Notes: generated from the letters alone by a model not told the origin. 64,000 nt of DNA from Burkholderiales bacterium (GCA_015075225.1 JABTUQ010000001.1:372001-436000); one strand, 5' to 3'. Counted from the first letter of the stretch, positions 10,032 through 20,253 are shown. Numbers and translations are program-made.

Positions 10032-10736
10032 TTAATGAATATCTGTCCAATATTCTTTCTTGAGTAAATAAGTTAAACCCAGCATGCCAAACAGGAAAAA
10101 TAAGACGATAGCTCCAAGCTCCTTACGATAATGAGCATGCGGCTCTCCCAAATAGACCATGTAGTTTACCAAATCAGCCACAAAACTATCATATTCTTCC
10201 TTCGTCATAAGACCAGGCTTAGCTTGTACTAAATTTTTAGTACCTGATTCAAGCACTTGCCACCCTTGCAAATTATGTAAAACATGTGGCATTGCAACTT
10301 TATCAAAAATCAGATTATTCCAGCCACTATAAGTAGAAGTATCTTGGTAAAAAGTTCGCAAATATGTGTACAACCAATCCGCTCCACGAGCTCGGGCAAT
10401 GACCGAAAGATCAGGCGGAACCACACCAAACCATTCCTCTGCCTCTTTTTTTCTCATTGCGGCTTCCATGAGACCACCCGTCTTTTGTCCAGTACGGATA
10501 AGGTTGGTGCGGATATCGTCATCACTCATACCTATATCTTGATGACGGTTATAACGCATAAAATTTGCACCGTGACAAGTAAGACAATACTCCACAAAAC
10601 TCTTTGCTCCACGCTTTAATGATTCCTTATCTGCTTTATCAATAGGAGCTTTATCAAGCTTAACTTCCTCACTTGAAGAGTAAGCGATATATGGAACCAA
10701 CAATACAGCTAGTAGTAAAAATTTTATCATTCTCAT
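10032..10736 (-). CDS. petC: Ubiquinol-cytochrome c reductase, cytochrome c1
   Basis: Cytochrome c1 carries electrons from the Rieske centre to soluble cytochrome c. The 234-residue protein has a signal peptide (MRMIKFLLLAVLLVPYIAYS), one haem c site CLTCH at about residues 51-55, a likely distal methionine in the region IFDKVAMPHVL, and a C-terminal anchor helix (ELGAIVLFFLFGMLGLTYLLKK) that holds it on the periplasmic face. Its ATG overlaps the petB stop (ATGA), so translation is coupled. Third gene of petABC. Confidence 0.95.
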   Translation of the reverse strand: MRMIKFLLLAVLLVPYIAYSSSEEVKLDKAPIDKADKESLKRGAKSFVEYCLTCHGANFMRYNRHQDIGMSDDDIRTNLIRTGQKTGGLMEAAMRKKEAEEWFGVVPPDLSVIARARGADWLYTYLRTFYQDTSTYSGWNNLIFDKVAMPHVLHNLQGWQVLESGTKNLVQAKPGLMTKEEYDSFVADLVNYMVYLGEPHAHYRKELGAIVLFFLFGMLGLTYLLKKEYWTDIH

Positions 10737-11980
10737 TTTGTAACATTCTTTGGTTCTGGTTTAGTTTTATCTATTTTGCTATACCACGGCATCAGGAGAA
10801 AAAAAGCAAAATAAATTACAGTAAAGATTTGTGCCAGCAATGTATACAACGGAGTAGGAGATTTTGTTCCCAACCATCCTAAAACAAAAAAACTGATCAC
10901 AAATAAAGTCAAAGCAAATTTAAAATATGGACCTTTATAACGGATGGATTTAACTGGGCTGCGATCCAACCATGGCAAGAAGCAAAAGACAACAACCGAG
11001 GCCGCCATTAAAATCACCCCCCACAACTTAGCATCCACTCCAAGAAAATTCACTGTAACAGCACGTAACATCGAATAATAAGGAGTGAAATACCAAACTG
11101 GTGCAATATGATCCGGAGTATGCAAAGGGTTGGCTGGAATAAAATTATTATCTTCCAGAAAATATCCACCCATCTCTGGTGCAAAGAAAATAATTCCACA
11201 AAATACAATTAAAAATCCAACAACTCCAAAAATATCTTTTACCGTGTAATACGGATGAAATGGGATGCCATCGACCGGTATTCCTGTACGAGGATCTTTA
11301 TTAGCTTTGATCTCGATACCATCCGGGTTATTAGAACCAGTCTCATGCAATGCAATAATATGCACAAAAACCAGAACCACTATTAGTACAGGCAAAGTAA
11401 CCACATGGTAAGCAAAGAATCTATTCAGGGCAGCATCTGACAACATAAAATCGCCCAGAATCCAGTTGGATAATGTATCTCCTATGACTGGAATAGCTCC
11501 AAACATACTAACAATCACCTGCGCTCCCCAGTAAGACATTTGACCCCAAGGGAGAATATATCCGGTAAAAGCCATACTCATCAAAACAAAAAATATGGCC
11601 ATACCAATCAACCACAGTAATTCACGGGGCTTCCGATAGGATCCATACATCATTCCACGAAACATATGCAGGTACACCACCACAAAAAACATGGAAGCAC
11701 CCGTCGAATGCATATAGCGAATCAGCCAGCCAAAATCCACATCTCGCATGATGTACTCAACTGATGCAAAAGCCATGCCTGCATCAGGTTTGTAATTCAT
11801 GGTTAGAAAAATTCCTGTCAGCAGCTGATTAACTAACACAAGCAGCGCCAATGATCCAAAGTAATACCAAAAATTAAAATTCTTGGGGGCGTAATACTCA
11901 GACAAATGCGCTTTCCATGTTGCGGTCATAGGAAAACGCTTGTCTATCCATTGCATTATTGAATTTTGTTGTTCACTCAT
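10733..11980 (-). CDS. petB: Ubiquinol-cytochrome c reductase, cytochrome b
   Basis: Cytochrome b is the membrane core of the bc1 complex, with two b haems and the quinol and quinone sites. About 415 residues starting MSEQQNSIMQWIDKRF, with roughly eight or nine hydrophobic helices. Haem ligand pairs are visible as HX13H (in HSTGASMFFVVVYLH) and HX14H (in HVVTLPVLIVVLVFVH). The quinol-site tetrapeptide is PVWY rather than the mitochondrial PEWY, a variant I recall from beta/gammaproteobacteria. Start 11980 is chosen because it follows the petA stop by one base; an in-frame upstream codon would lie inside petA. Confidence 0.95.
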   Translation of the reverse strand: MSEQQNSIMQWIDKRFPMTATWKAHLSEYYAPKNFNFWYYFGSLALLVLVNQLLTGIFLTMNYKPDAGMAFASVEYIMRDVDFGWLIRYMHSTGASMFFVVVYLHMFRGMMYGSYRKPRELLWLIGMAIFFVLMSMAFTGYILPWGQMSYWGAQVIVSMFGAIPVIGDTLSNWILGDFMLSDAALNRFFAYHVVTLPVLIVVLVFVHIIALHETGSNNPDGIEIKANKDPRTGIPVDGIPFHPYYTVKDIFGVVGFLIVFCGIIFFAPEMGGYFLEDNNFIPANPLHTPDHIAPVWYFTPYYSMLRAVTVNFLGVDAKLWGVILMAASVVVFCFLPWLDRSPVKSIRYKGPYFKFALTLFVISFFVLGWLGTKSPTPLYTLLAQIFTVIYFAFFLLMPWYSKIDKTKPEPKNVTK

Positions 11981-11981
11981 T

Positions 11982-12587
11982 TTAGGCGGACTCTTTGCTG
12001 TCAGAACCAACCAAAAGTCGGTTATCACTTAAATAGGTATAAGGTGGCACTACTAAATTGGAAGGTGCAGGGACGCTTTTATAAACACGGCCAGCCAAAT
12101 CAAATTTGGATCCATGGCAAGGACAAAAGAATCCACCTAACCAATCAGAACCCAAATCAGCAGGAGCTATATCCTTTCGATACACCGGCGAACATCCCAA
12201 GTGTGTACAAACCCCTAATACAACCAATATTTCCGGCTTAATTGATCTAGTTGGATTTTGCGCATAAGAAGGCTGCTGCTCTCTCTGCGAATCAGGATCA
12301 GCTAACTGGTCGTTTAATTTTTTCAGATTATCCAGCATCTCAGAAGTGCGCGTGAGTACCCAAACAACCTTTCCGCGCCATTCAGCTGTCAACAACATAC
12401 CCGGCTCCAGCTTGCTAATATCCACCTCAACTGGTGCCCCTGCTGCTTTGGCACGTTCACTAGGCATCATACTTCGCAAGAATGGCGTTGCTACACCAGC
12501 ACCAGCAACCACACCGGCAACCGAAGTGGCTGCCAGCAAAAATCGGCGCCGACCGCTCATTTTTTTGTCATCACTACTATCTGTCAT
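11982..12587 (-). CDS. petA: Ubiquinol-cytochrome c reductase, Rieske iron-sulfur subunit
   Basis: This subunit takes one electron from ubiquinol through a [2Fe-2S] cluster. The 201-residue protein starts with a twin-arginine-like signal/anchor (RRRFLLAATSVAGVVAGAG) and has both cluster-binding boxes, CTHLGCSP and CPCHGSKFD, with the ligands Cys-His in each and the disulfide cysteines. It is the first gene of petABC, followed one base later by petB. The roughly 180 bp upstream must contain the promoter; no clear hexamers were identified. Confidence 0.96.
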   Translation of the reverse strand: MTDSSDDKKMSGRRRFLLAATSVAGVVAGAGVATPFLRSMMPSERAKAAGAPVEVDISKLEPGMLLTAEWRGKVVWVLTRTSEMLDNLKKLNDQLADPDSQREQQPSYAQNPTRSIKPEILVVLGVCTHLGCSPVYRKDIAPADLGSDWLGGFFCPCHGSKFDLAGRVYKSVPAPSNLVVPPYTYLSDNRLLVGSDSKESA

Positions 12588-12764
12588 TTTCTAACAATTC
12601 CATTTCATTAATTTCTCGTCAACCAGCAATACATTTAATTAATAGCCAAAAAAAACAGAACTCTAAAATCAAAGTCCTTTTACTCTTCAATTTTATAAAC
12701 GGGTGAATTTTAGCATAATCTACACTTGCCACCAAGAAGGATTGGTTATGAGATATAACGCCAA

Positions 12765-15494
12765 CTAACCCAACTTACCATGACATTGTTTGTATTTTTT
12801 TCCAGATCCGCATGGACAGGGATCATTTCTCCCCACTTTCTCATCCCTGCGAACAAATGGTTGTTGTTTGATCTCATGACTCTCCGCGCGAGATTGCTGC
12901 TCTTCATCAACCTCGTTGTAAGCATCATGGTGGTATTCCAGATTTTTTGGCATGGATGTTTCTGCAACAGATTCAACCTGCTCCTCGCTCCTAATCTGAA
13001 CTGTCATGAGAATTTTTGTTACATCTGCTTTGATAGCATCAAGCATACGTGTAAACAATTCAAAAGCTTCCCGCTTATACTCCTGCTTGGGATTTTGTTG
13101 TGCGTACCCGCGTAAATGTATCCCCTGGCGCAAATGATCCAAAGCTGCAAGGTGTTCACGCCAATGCGTATCCATACTATGCAGCATGATCATTCGCTCG
13201 TATTGATGCATGATCATTATTCCCACTTGCTCAACCTTGCCTTGATAATAGGCATTCACCAATTCCAAGATACGCTGACGAAGATTTTCTTCATGCAATT
13301 CATTGTCTTCCTCTAGCCATTTTTGAACAGGGATAGTTATGTGAAACTCACTGGATAGCGCCTTTTCCAGACCCGGAATATCCCACAGTTCTTCAATACT
13401 TTGCTCAGGAATATAAAGATTAACGAGCTGATTAACCACGCTTTCACGAATGGCAGTAATCGTTTCTGAAACACCCTGTTCAGCATTCAGCAGTTCATTA
13501 CGTTGCTGATAAATCACCTTGCGTTGGTCATTAGCCACGTCATCGTATTCCAGCAATTGCTTGCGAATATCAAAATTTCGAGCTTCAACCTTTCTTTGGG
13601 CATTTTCTATTGCCCGTGTTACCCAAGGATGTTCAATTGCTTCTCCTTCCGGCATTTTGAGGCGCGTCATGATATTCGCGACTCTATCGGATGAAAAAAT
13701 TCGCAAAAGCGGATCTTCCAGAGAAAGATAAAAACGGCTGGAGCCAGGATCACCCTGCCGACCGGAACGGCCACGTAACTGATTATCAATCCGGCGTGAT
13801 TCATGACGTTCCGTGCCTACAATATGCAATCCGCCCAGTTTAATTACTTCATCATGTCTGGCCTGCCAGCTTTGACGGATTTCTTCTATTTTTTTGGCTT
13901 TGGTTTTCTCATCAAGTGACTCATCTATCCGAATAAGATTCACTTCCTGCTCCAGGTTGCCACCCAATACGATATCCGTTCCACGGCCCGCCATATTGGT
14001 CGCTATAGTCACCATTTTCGGCTGCCCTGCCTGAGCGATGATCTCGGCTTCTCTGGCATGTTGCTTTGCATTAAGAATTTGGTGAGGCAATTTTTCCTTT
14101 GTCAGCAGGGCTGAAAGCAGTTCATTGCTTTCGATCGAGGTGGTACCTACTAGAACAGGCTGTCTGCGCTCATAACAATCCTTGATATCCGCAATGATCG
14201 CCTGATATTTTTCCTGGGGTGTACGAAAAACCTGATCCATACGGTCTTCTCGCGCCATCGGGCGATGGGTTGGTATAACCACTGTCCCCAGTCCGTAAAT
14301 CTGCTGGAACTCAAATGCTTCCGTGTCAGCTGTACCGGTCATGCCGGCAAGTTTTTCATACATCCGGAAATAATTCTGGAAGGTGATGGAAGCCAAAGTC
14401 TGGTTTTCTTTCTGGATAGGAACGTTTTCCTTGGCTTCTACAGCTTGATGCAACCCTTCCGACCATCGTCTTCCCGGCATCAGGCGACCCGTAAATTCGT
14501 CAACAATAATGACTTCACCATTTTGCACAACATAGTGTTGGTCGCGGTTATATAGCGCCCGGGCACGCAAAGCAGCATTGAGGTGATGAATCAGGCTGAT
14601 ATTTACCGGATCATACAAACTGGATCCAGTTGGCAGTAAACCAGCTTCACTTAATAATCTTTCGGCGTGCTCGAAACCTTCCTCACTCAGTAATACTTGC
14701 TGAGTTTTCTCATCCACGCTGTAATCGCCGGGACCATTTTCATCTTCCTGACGAATCAGATCAGGAATCAAGACATCGATACGCTTATAAATTTCGGTAT
14801 CACCTTCTGCCATCCCAGAAATAATCAACGGAGTCCGGGCTTCATCAATCAGAATTGAATCAACTTCGTCCACAATGGCAAAATTCAACTCACGCTGAAC
14901 ACGCTCGGCGTTATGTCCCACCATATTGTCACGCAGGTAATCAAAGCCATATTCATTATTCGTGCCATAAATGATATCTGCGGCGTAAGCAGCCTGTTTT
15001 TCCTCATGCGGCATTTGCGACAACACTACTCCCACAGTGAGTCCGAGAAAGCGGTAAACCTGTCCCATCCACTCTGCATCTCGCTTGGCCAGGTAATCAT
15101 TGACGGTAACAATATGCACACCTTTGCCGGATAGCGCGTTCAGATAGGTTGGCAGCGTTGCCATCAAGGTCTTTCCTTCACCGGTGCGCATCTCGGCAAT
15201 TTTTCCTTCGTGCAGAACCATGCCACCAATCAGTTGCACATCAAAGTGACGCATACCCAGCACACGCTTTCCCGCTTCCCTAACCACAGCAAATGCTTCT
15301 GGTAACAATCGGTCCAGCTTCTCGCCATCTGCAACACGCTGCTTGAATTCGCCCGTTTTATTGCGTAATTCTTCGTCAGACAGCGGTGAAATGGTGGCTT
15401 CCAGTTCATTGATAGCACGAACAATTTTTAAATATTGTTTAACCAACCGATCGTTACGGCTACCAAAAATACTCTTCAGTAAGTTACTCAGCAT
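12765..15494 (-). CDS. secA: Preprotein translocase ATPase SecA
   Basis: SecA drives secretory proteins through SecYEG using ATP. The 909-residue protein has Walker A MRTGEGKT at 102-109, the DEAD-like [13 protein letters not shown], the preprotein cross-linking domain, helicase motif VI region [15 protein letters not shown], and a C-terminal zinc-binding tail [14 protein letters not shown] that binds SecB and lipids. Length is typical. It stands alone on the minus strand with divergent dciA upstream, a neighbourhood seen in other betaproteobacteria. No defects seen. Confidence 0.98.
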   Translation of the reverse strand: MLSNLLKSIFGSRNDRLVKQYLKIVRAINELEATISPLSDEELRNKTGEFKQRVADGEKLDRLLPEAFAVVREAGKRVLGMRHFDVQLIGGMVLHEGKIAEMRTGEGKTLMATLPTYLNALSGKGVHIVTVNDYLAKRDAEWMGQVYRFLGLTVGVVLSQMPHEEKQAAYAADIIYGTNNEYGFDYLRDNMVGHNAERVQRELNFAIVDEVDSILIDEARTPLIISGMAEGDTEIYKRIDVLIPDLIRQEDENGPGDYSVDEKTQQVLLSEEGFEHAERLLSEAGLLPTGSSLYDPVNISLIHHLNAALRARALYNRDQHYVVQNGEVIIVDEFTGRLMPGRRWSEGLHQAVEAKENVPIQKENQTLASITFQNYFRMYEKLAGMTGTADTEAFEFQQIYGLGTVVIPTHRPMAREDRMDQVFRTPQEKYQAIIADIKDCYERRQPVLVGTTSIESNELLSALLTKEKLPHQILNAKQHAREAEIIAQAGQPKMVTIATNMAGRGTDIVLGGNLEQEVNLIRIDESLDEKTKAKKIEEIRQSWQARHDEVIKLGGLHIVGTERHESRRIDNQLRGRSGRQGDPGSSRFYLSLEDPLLRIFSSDRVANIMTRLKMPEGEAIEHPWVTRAIENAQRKVEARNFDIRKQLLEYDDVANDQRKVIYQQRNELLNAEQGVSETITAIRESVVNQLVNLYIPEQSIEELWDIPGLEKALSSEFHITIPVQKWLEEDNELHEENLRQRILELVNAYYQGKVEQVGIMIMHQYERMIMLHSMDTHWREHLAALDHLRQGIHLRGYAQQNPKQEYKREAFELFTRMLDAIKADVTKILMTVQIRSEEQVESVAETSMPKNLEYHHDAYNEVDEEQQSRAESHEIKQQPFVRRDEKVGRNDPCPCGSGKKYKQCHGKLG

Positions 15495-15889
15495 GGGAAA
15501 TGATTGTTTATCTATTGATGTAAAAACGCACTGTATTACAAATTATTTGCAAAATCCGGTTGATTTCATAACAGCAAAGTATGGGAGGCTGTCTGATAAA
15601 TGACTGGTCGTCTAGCCGGGAAAACACCATTAAAGGTGTGGATTGGCGTTGGCACGCGGCTGCTGAGAAAAATACTAGATAAGTGACACGGCATTATGTT
15701 TTAGGATTTGTGCTGTATGTTGGGTAAACACTCGCAGCAATCTATCTGATTGTCAGGGCAATAAAACCCGGCCATACTACCACAATCAAAATCATAAGCA
15801 GAATACGAACGACAGCCTTGATCTGCCCAAAGAGTGTCCTGCTTTCCTGTTCCTGATGTGATTTTCCAGCACTGGTTATTCTGCAAAAA
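15495..15889. other. Intergenic region secA-dciA, no convincing gene
   Basis: About 395 bp between divergent secA and dciA. Short frames exist on both strands, for example a 28-codon plus-strand frame from 15603 (MTGRLAGKTPLKVW) and a minus-strand frame ending in a hydrophobic run, but none has a good ribosome site or a recognisable family. It should contain the secA and dciA promoters. Confidence 0.4.
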
Positions 15890-16354
15890 ATGAAAAACGT
15901 GCCCATCCTTAATCTGAACAGCTTTCTAACAACCCTTGGCAACTCGCCCGATTATGGCCCGTTATTTGCCAAAGCCAGGCAGTTGGAGCACATACAGAAA
16001 CACTTACAAAGCGCCATTCCATCTCAATTAAGAGAGCGGTGCGCAATAGGCCAACATACTTCAGACGGGCATCTGGTCATCTATGCAGATAATGGTACTG
16101 TTGCCACCCGGCTACGACACCTCGTTCCATCCATCCAGCAGAAAATGAACAAGGCCGGGATCAAGGTTGAAAATATCAGGCTTTTAATCCAGCCGCAGAT
16201 ATATTCTCCGGAGTCCGGGAATACCCGTGAAATTTCACGTTCGCTGAGCCTCACTGCAGTTGAACATCTGACCAGACTATCAAACTCACTCTCTTCTGGA
16301 TCCCTGTTGAAAAATTCTCTGAGAATACTGCTGACAAACAGCCGCCACGAATAA
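15890..16354 (+). CDS. DciA-like protein (DUF721)
   Basis: The 154-residue protein belongs to the DUF721/DciA family; DciA is the ancestral loader of the replicative helicase DnaB in bacteria lacking DnaC. Family features seen are the N-terminal helix (LEHIQKHLQSAIPSQLRERC) and the KH-like core VIYADNGTVATRLRHLVPSIQQKM. The C-terminal third is serine-rich and divergent. It lies divergently next to secA, a common location in betaproteobacteria. The start is ATG; no signal peptide. The assignment to family is good, the helicase-loading role is inferred from the family. Confidence 0.75.
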   Translation: MKNVPILNLNSFLTTLGNSPDYGPLFAKARQLEHIQKHLQSAIPSQLRERCAIGQHTSDGHLVIYADNGTVATRLRHLVPSIQQKMNKAGIKVENIRLLIQPQIYSPESGNTREISRSLSLTAVEHLTRLSNSLSSGSLLKNSLRILLTNSRHE

Positions 16355-16364
16355 AAATCACTGG

Positions 16365-17012
16365 CTAGTTTTTCTCCATGTTGCTGATAAATGAGTTGGC
16401 TTCATTGATGGATTTTTCCATCGCAGCAACCAGGGTTGAAACATTCGACTGCAATGTTTTTAACTCACCTTTCAGCGAGGCAATCGCCCGGGCATTGAGA
16501 TTATGTTTGAGATACATGACCTGATCGTTAAAAACGGTCAATACCGGCTGTATTCTTGATTCCGCATTTTTCATGGCCACAATAAGCTGCCTGTAATACG
16601 ACCGGGTCGTAGCCAGTTTGTCCTGACTACTCCGTTTCAGCGCAGGATTCGAATACTGTGTGATTTCCTGTTCCCATTCCCTGAACAGGGCAGCCGAAAC
16701 ACTTTCAATATCCTCAACCCGGCTTCTGACTTCCTTTGCCTTGTCCACACTTGCCTCATATTCACCGTTCAGTTTTTTATAAGTATCTTCAAGATTTCCA
16801 CCCTTAAAATTGGTAGCCGCCGAAAATTGCTCCAGAGCAGATTTGAATTGTTCCCTGGTTTCTTCCTGCGTATCCCTCGCTTTCTCCACACGACGAACCA
16901 GTACATCGCGCTTTGGAATGCCGATTTTTTCGAGCCCGCTGTAATACATGGTGGAACAGGATGGCAACACAAGCACAAAAACCATAACTAAAAACCGAAT
17001 TAAAAATTTCAT
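16365..17012 (-). CDS. DUF2959-type lipoprotein
   Basis: Predicted lipoprotein of 215 residues. Starting at the ATG with an AGAGGCGG ribosome site, it has a signal peptide and lipobox (VLVLPSCSTM, cysteine near residue 19), followed by a long helical, charged region with several heptad-like stretches (for example ESVSAALFREWEQEI and SLKGELKTLQSNVSTLVAAM), suggesting a coiled coil in the periplasm. The YYSGLEKIGIPKRDVLVRRVEKARD opening matches DUF2959 proteins as I know them. Function unknown. It ends close to the dciA stop in convergent orientation. Confidence 0.7.
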   Translation of the reverse strand: MKFLIRFLVMVFVLVLPSCSTMYYSGLEKIGIPKRDVLVRRVEKARDTQEETREQFKSALEQFSAATNFKGGNLEDTYKKLNGEYEASVDKAKEVRSRVEDIESVSAALFREWEQEITQYSNPALKRSSQDKLATTRSYYRQLIVAMKNAESRIQPVLTVFNDQVMYLKHNLNARAIASLKGELKTLQSNVSTLVAAMEKSINEANSFISNMEKN

Positions 17013-17060
17013 AAATCCGCCTCTAAACAAAATCCAGGATCATCCCCGTTATCAACAAAA

Positions 17061-18047
17061 TCAGCGCAGCACACCACGCCGCAGCAATTGCCACATCACC
17101 TTATATCCCCAGAGAACCGGATGCCGTCTCAACGTGGGTGTAATCTCCACCTTGATACCGGTATGACGCTCGATTTTCCATGCTGCATAATCCAGGCAAT
17201 CCCGGAAAGTCATCGTTGCCTTGCTCAACCGCAAAATCGACAGCACTCGCCCCTGCCAGCGTCGCAAACGCCAGTGGATACGCACTTTCAGTTTTTCCAG
17301 GGGAGATACAGAGCCGATATGGTATAGCTCATCAATCTGCAAATTCAGCATTGGGCTCAAGGCTGGCACAGCTGCCACTGTCAGCTTGCTGTATATTTCC
17401 GGATCTAGCTGCACCAGATGACGGGCCCGTGCTTCACGCTCGGCACGCAACTCGGCGGCGTAAGTCAGCATCAGCCCTGTCGCCCAGATCGTTTCCATGT
17501 CGCATGATCCGGATTCGAGCATCGGTAATGTCGAACTGACAAATTTCAGCACAGCATTTGCCTGTGCTGCATGGACACGCTTCCGTATCTGCTCATCGCG
17601 TGCATGGAGCAATCTAGCGGGTTGCGCAAAACGTGCCCAGATATAGGGATGGAACCACTGCCGGGCACCACGTTCAAAATCTGCAGTTGAAATCACGGCA
17701 TACTTGGCACGCATCACACTGGTTGAACCGGGCACTTCCAGATAAAAGACATTTGGCGGCAACCAGTTATTCAGGTGAGCCAGCAGAGGACTGGAATAGG
17801 CCAGCCGGTAATCACTGATCAACACATAAAAATCCGCAATACCTTCAGTCAGATCAGAAGTACGCAGGCAAGATCCATACAAAATAACTGCATCCAGTGC
17901 ATCTCCAAAACGTTGTTTCAATGCGTCAGTAAACACCTGGAATGCCGGATGTACAGGCAGCGCATCCTGAATTGCAATTTCCAGCAGCAAAAGATCAGGA
18001 ATATGTTGTAAATCGGCAGGATCGCTCATTCGATCTTTTTTTCTCAT
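17061..18047 (-). CDS. Nucleotidyltransferase-like protein of unknown function
   Basis: The 328-residue product has the glycine-serine box of the pol-beta nucleotidyltransferase fold, ILYGSCLRTSDLTEG, but the usual following D-x-D pair appears as ADFYVLIS, so one acidic metal ligand is replaced by tyrosine and the enzyme may be inactive or use another residue. The remainder is helical, with basic stretches (KVRIHWRLRRWQGRVLSILR) and a C-terminal LWGYKVMWQLLRRGVLR that could lie on the membrane. The gene overlaps the diacylglycerol-kinase-like gene by four bases (ATGA), so both are translationally coupled and probably act in the same lipid pathway. No known name. Confidence 0.6.
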   Translation of the reverse strand: MRKKDRMSDPADLQHIPDLLLLEIAIQDALPVHPAFQVFTDALKQRFGDALDAVILYGSCLRTSDLTEGIADFYVLISDYRLAYSSPLLAHLNNWLPPNVFYLEVPGSTSVMRAKYAVISTADFERGARQWFHPYIWARFAQPARLLHARDEQIRKRVHAAQANAVLKFVSSTLPMLESGSCDMETIWATGLMLTYAAELRAEREARARHLVQLDPEIYSKLTVAAVPALSPMLNLQIDELYHIGSVSPLEKLKVRIHWRLRRWQGRVLSILRLSKATMTFRDCLDYAAWKIERHTGIKVEITPTLRRHPVLWGYKVMWQLLRRGVLR

Positions 18048-19045
18048 GGCACACGGAATAAAACCGGGCCATCAGCTGTGATGGTGAGTGGCCCATCCTG
18101 ACTGGAGGCATGGTAAAGCTCGCCGTCCACGATATATTCATCATCCAGCCACAATTCAATCGAGGCTGCGTTATAGCTGATATAGCCGTCTTCCCTTTTC
18201 AGATGGTGGCCGCGTCCGACAATCAGTGGCCAGATAGCGCGCCAGAAATGCTTGCTGTGCTGCCTGATAAATGTTGCATGTAATGGCGCCGGTTCCCGTC
18301 CCCAATAGGGGCGGATACCCAGCAGCAATTTCTCTAGCGCACTGACAAAAGCAAACTGATATATCTTCTCGCTCAAGGCCCCCGTTTCATCTTTCTGCCT
18401 GATGCATACCGGAGCCCATTCCGGTTGCGGGCGCCCCAGAAACGTACCCGCCAAAGATCGCAAAACGATCAATACTGTAAAAATGTTGCCGGTTATCCCC
18501 AGCTGCTTGATCTGGCTACGCGAAAACTTCACTCCACGCGCTATCAGGCCAAGGCCGAGCATCATGCCATACACATTTTTTTTACCAGTCTGTTCGATAC
18601 GCAGTACCGGTCTGGTTACTTGTTTAATTTTCCCCGGTTGCCGCAAAAATTGTCCGATTCTGATCAAGATCTGCTCGGCTTGCTCATTCACTCCCAGATC
18701 AAGCGCTGTCATGTTGGTTGTTCCCGCCGGGATAATGGTGATTTCAGGCCACCTCTCTGGCGCAAGATGATCAAACAAACAACTGATTACTCCCTGCAAA
18801 GTACCATCCCCTCCCACCACTATCAACCACCTGATTTCCGCCTGAACAAGCACCATTACCGCCTGTTCAAACTCGATCTGATTGCTTGCCCGAATTTGTC
18901 TGATTTCCGGCAGTGCCGACAGCAGGTCTTGCATCCGGGCTGGATATTTGCGGAATCGCCCACCGTGCGGATTGTAGATCAGGCCGATTGCAGCAGGATC
19001 GGGTGCTGCTGCCAGACTATTATTGATCTGCGGCAGGCTTGACAT
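18044..19045 (-). CDS. Diacylglycerol/lipid kinase family protein
   Basis: Contains the diacylglycerol kinase catalytic domain: GLIYNPHGGRFRKYP near the N terminus and the nucleotide-binding VVGGDGTLQGVISCLFD, then a C-terminal beta-rich half with DDEYIVDGELYHA typical of YegS/LCB5-type lipid kinases. The start at 19045 (MSSLPQINNSLAA) gives 333 residues and a 26-bp overlap with the preceding gene; an earlier in-frame start at 19102 would overlap more. It would phosphorylate a lipid alcohol at the inner membrane face; the substrate is not evident. Coupled to the downstream nucleotidyltransferase-like gene and preceded by a CDP-alcohol phosphatidyltransferase. Confidence 0.8.
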   Translation of the reverse strand: MSSLPQINNSLAAAPDPAAIGLIYNPHGGRFRKYPARMQDLLSALPEIRQIRASNQIEFEQAVMVLVQAEIRWLIVVGGDGTLQGVISCLFDHLAPERWPEITIIPAGTTNMTALDLGVNEQAEQILIRIGQFLRQPGKIKQVTRPVLRIEQTGKKNVYGMMLGLGLIARGVKFSRSQIKQLGITGNIFTVLIVLRSLAGTFLGRPQPEWAPVCIRQKDETGALSEKIYQFAFVSALEKLLLGIRPYWGREPAPLHATFIRQHSKHFWRAIWPLIVGRGHHLKREDGYISYNAASIELWLDDEYIVDGELYHASSQDGPLTITADGPVLFRVP

Positions 19046-20246
19046 AACGCTGGGCAAGGGGTAGCCGGGTAAATATCCTGACAGCCAGTTGCTCCCTGTC
19101 ACGCACGGGGTCTATGCCCTCCATCCAGGAATGGAGCACGCCTTCCCGGGATCGGCTCTGCCAGGCGGCAAACAATCTGTAAGCCAGAAACAGGGTTGAA
19201 AGCAGATGCCAGAGCACAACCAGAATGAAACCGATATCTGGCCGACCGGCCATCCAACCAGCAGTCAGCAGAATTAGGTTAGGATTGCGCCGCGCGGTAA
19301 TCAACCGGTGGAATGAGTCGATTTTATGCCAGATAAAAATATCGAAGGATGCCAGCCAGAACTGAAACGCTCCTTCGCAAAGACGGCCGCCCACATAGCC
19401 AATGAACATCAGCCAGGTCAGCAATTCAAGATTGGCCACAGGCGTGACTGTCGCCATGAGGCCCACTCCCCAGGCCAGATACCACAATGGCGGATGCACA
19501 ATATCAAGGCCGTGATCCAGCACATCGCCCAGTTTGCTTGATGTCAGCGTGACGCGCGCCAGTTTACCATCAACCGTATCCAGAAAAGTCATCAGCCATG
19601 CCATGACCAGACCAATACCAAACGCACCGTACCAGAATGCCACCCCTGCCAGGACAGCAAAAACCAGACTGAGCAATGTTACGTGATTTGGTTTCAAGCC
19701 CAGCTGCACACACCAACGCGTTACCATAAACGCCGGCCATGGCCATAACCATTTGGTGACCAGATCGGTTACTCCTTTATAGGATGCAGCAAAAAGCTCG
19801 GATTCAAGCTCAGCCTGGTTACAGCGCAGAATCGGTAATACGTAGGGAGGATCCTTCTTTTTCAGGTTCTGCTGCACCTGAATCGGGAGATCCTTTACCG
19901 TACAGCTGGGCAAATCATCCGGCTCCCACCGCTTTTCATGCAATACCTCACACATCATCCCAGCATGTTTTCCATCCGTCCGAATTGCAACCGGGATTTC
20001 ATCAATAGGCGTTATCAGCACAGTGGATTTATCCAACATCATGAGTGCGTTAATTACCCTGGCGTCAAACAAATAGTCGGCACGGAGTAGTAATACAGGA
20101 TCCGTTTCAGCCAGTTGTGACAATTCTTCCACTACCGTAGCTGTCTTGATCACTTCCAGCATCCGCTCCAGCCGGGTGCGTCCACTCATTCCCCATAGAT
20201 TGGCCTTGCTATTGCCAACAATATGAACGAAAAAAGGTGTAGTCAT
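19020..20246 (-). CDS. CDP-alcohol phosphatidyltransferase with N-terminal nucleotidyltransferase-like domain
   Basis: About 408 residues. The C-terminal membrane half carries the CDP-alcohol phosphatidyltransferase signature DTVDGKLARVTLTSSKLGDVLDHGLD, fitting DG-x2-AR-x8-G-x3-D-x3-D with all acidic residues kept, plus several membrane helices. The first ~170 residues (MTTPFFVHIVGNSKANLWGMSGRTRLERML, then DPVLLLRADYLFDARVINALM) resemble a degenerate sugar-phosphate nucleotidyltransferase fold without the usual glycine-rich loop. This architecture recalls proteins that combine an alcohol-phosphate cytidylyltransferase with a transferase, as in di-myo-inositol-phosphate synthesis; the actual headgroup is unknown. 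ATG 20246 is chosen over an upstream codon lying inside lptG. Confidence 0.75.
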   Translation of the reverse strand: MTTPFFVHIVGNSKANLWGMSGRTRLERMLEVIKTATVVEELSQLAETDPVLLLRADYLFDARVINALMMLDKSTVLITPIDEIPVAIRTDGKHAGMMCEVLHEKRWEPDDLPSCTVKDLPIQVQQNLKKKDPPYVLPILRCNQAELESELFAASYKGVTDLVTKWLWPWPAFMVTRWCVQLGLKPNHVTLLSLVFAVLAGVAFWYGAFGIGLVMAWLMTFLDTVDGKLARVTLTSSKLGDVLDHGLDIVHPPLWYLAWGVGLMATVTPVANLELLTWLMFIGYVGGRLCEGAFQFWLASFDIFIWHKIDSFHRLITARRNPNLILLTAGWMAGRPDIGFILVVLWHLLSTLFLAYRLFAAWQSRSREGVLHSWMEGIDPVRDREQLAVRIFTRLPLAQRYVKPAADQ

Positions 20247-20253
20247 GTTTATC

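Noticed and set aside
15701..15942. Cys-rich and hydrophobic short frames on the minus strand upstream of secA
   Set aside because: They overlap the dciA start, lack ribosome sites and match no family; kept only as a note on the intergenic region.
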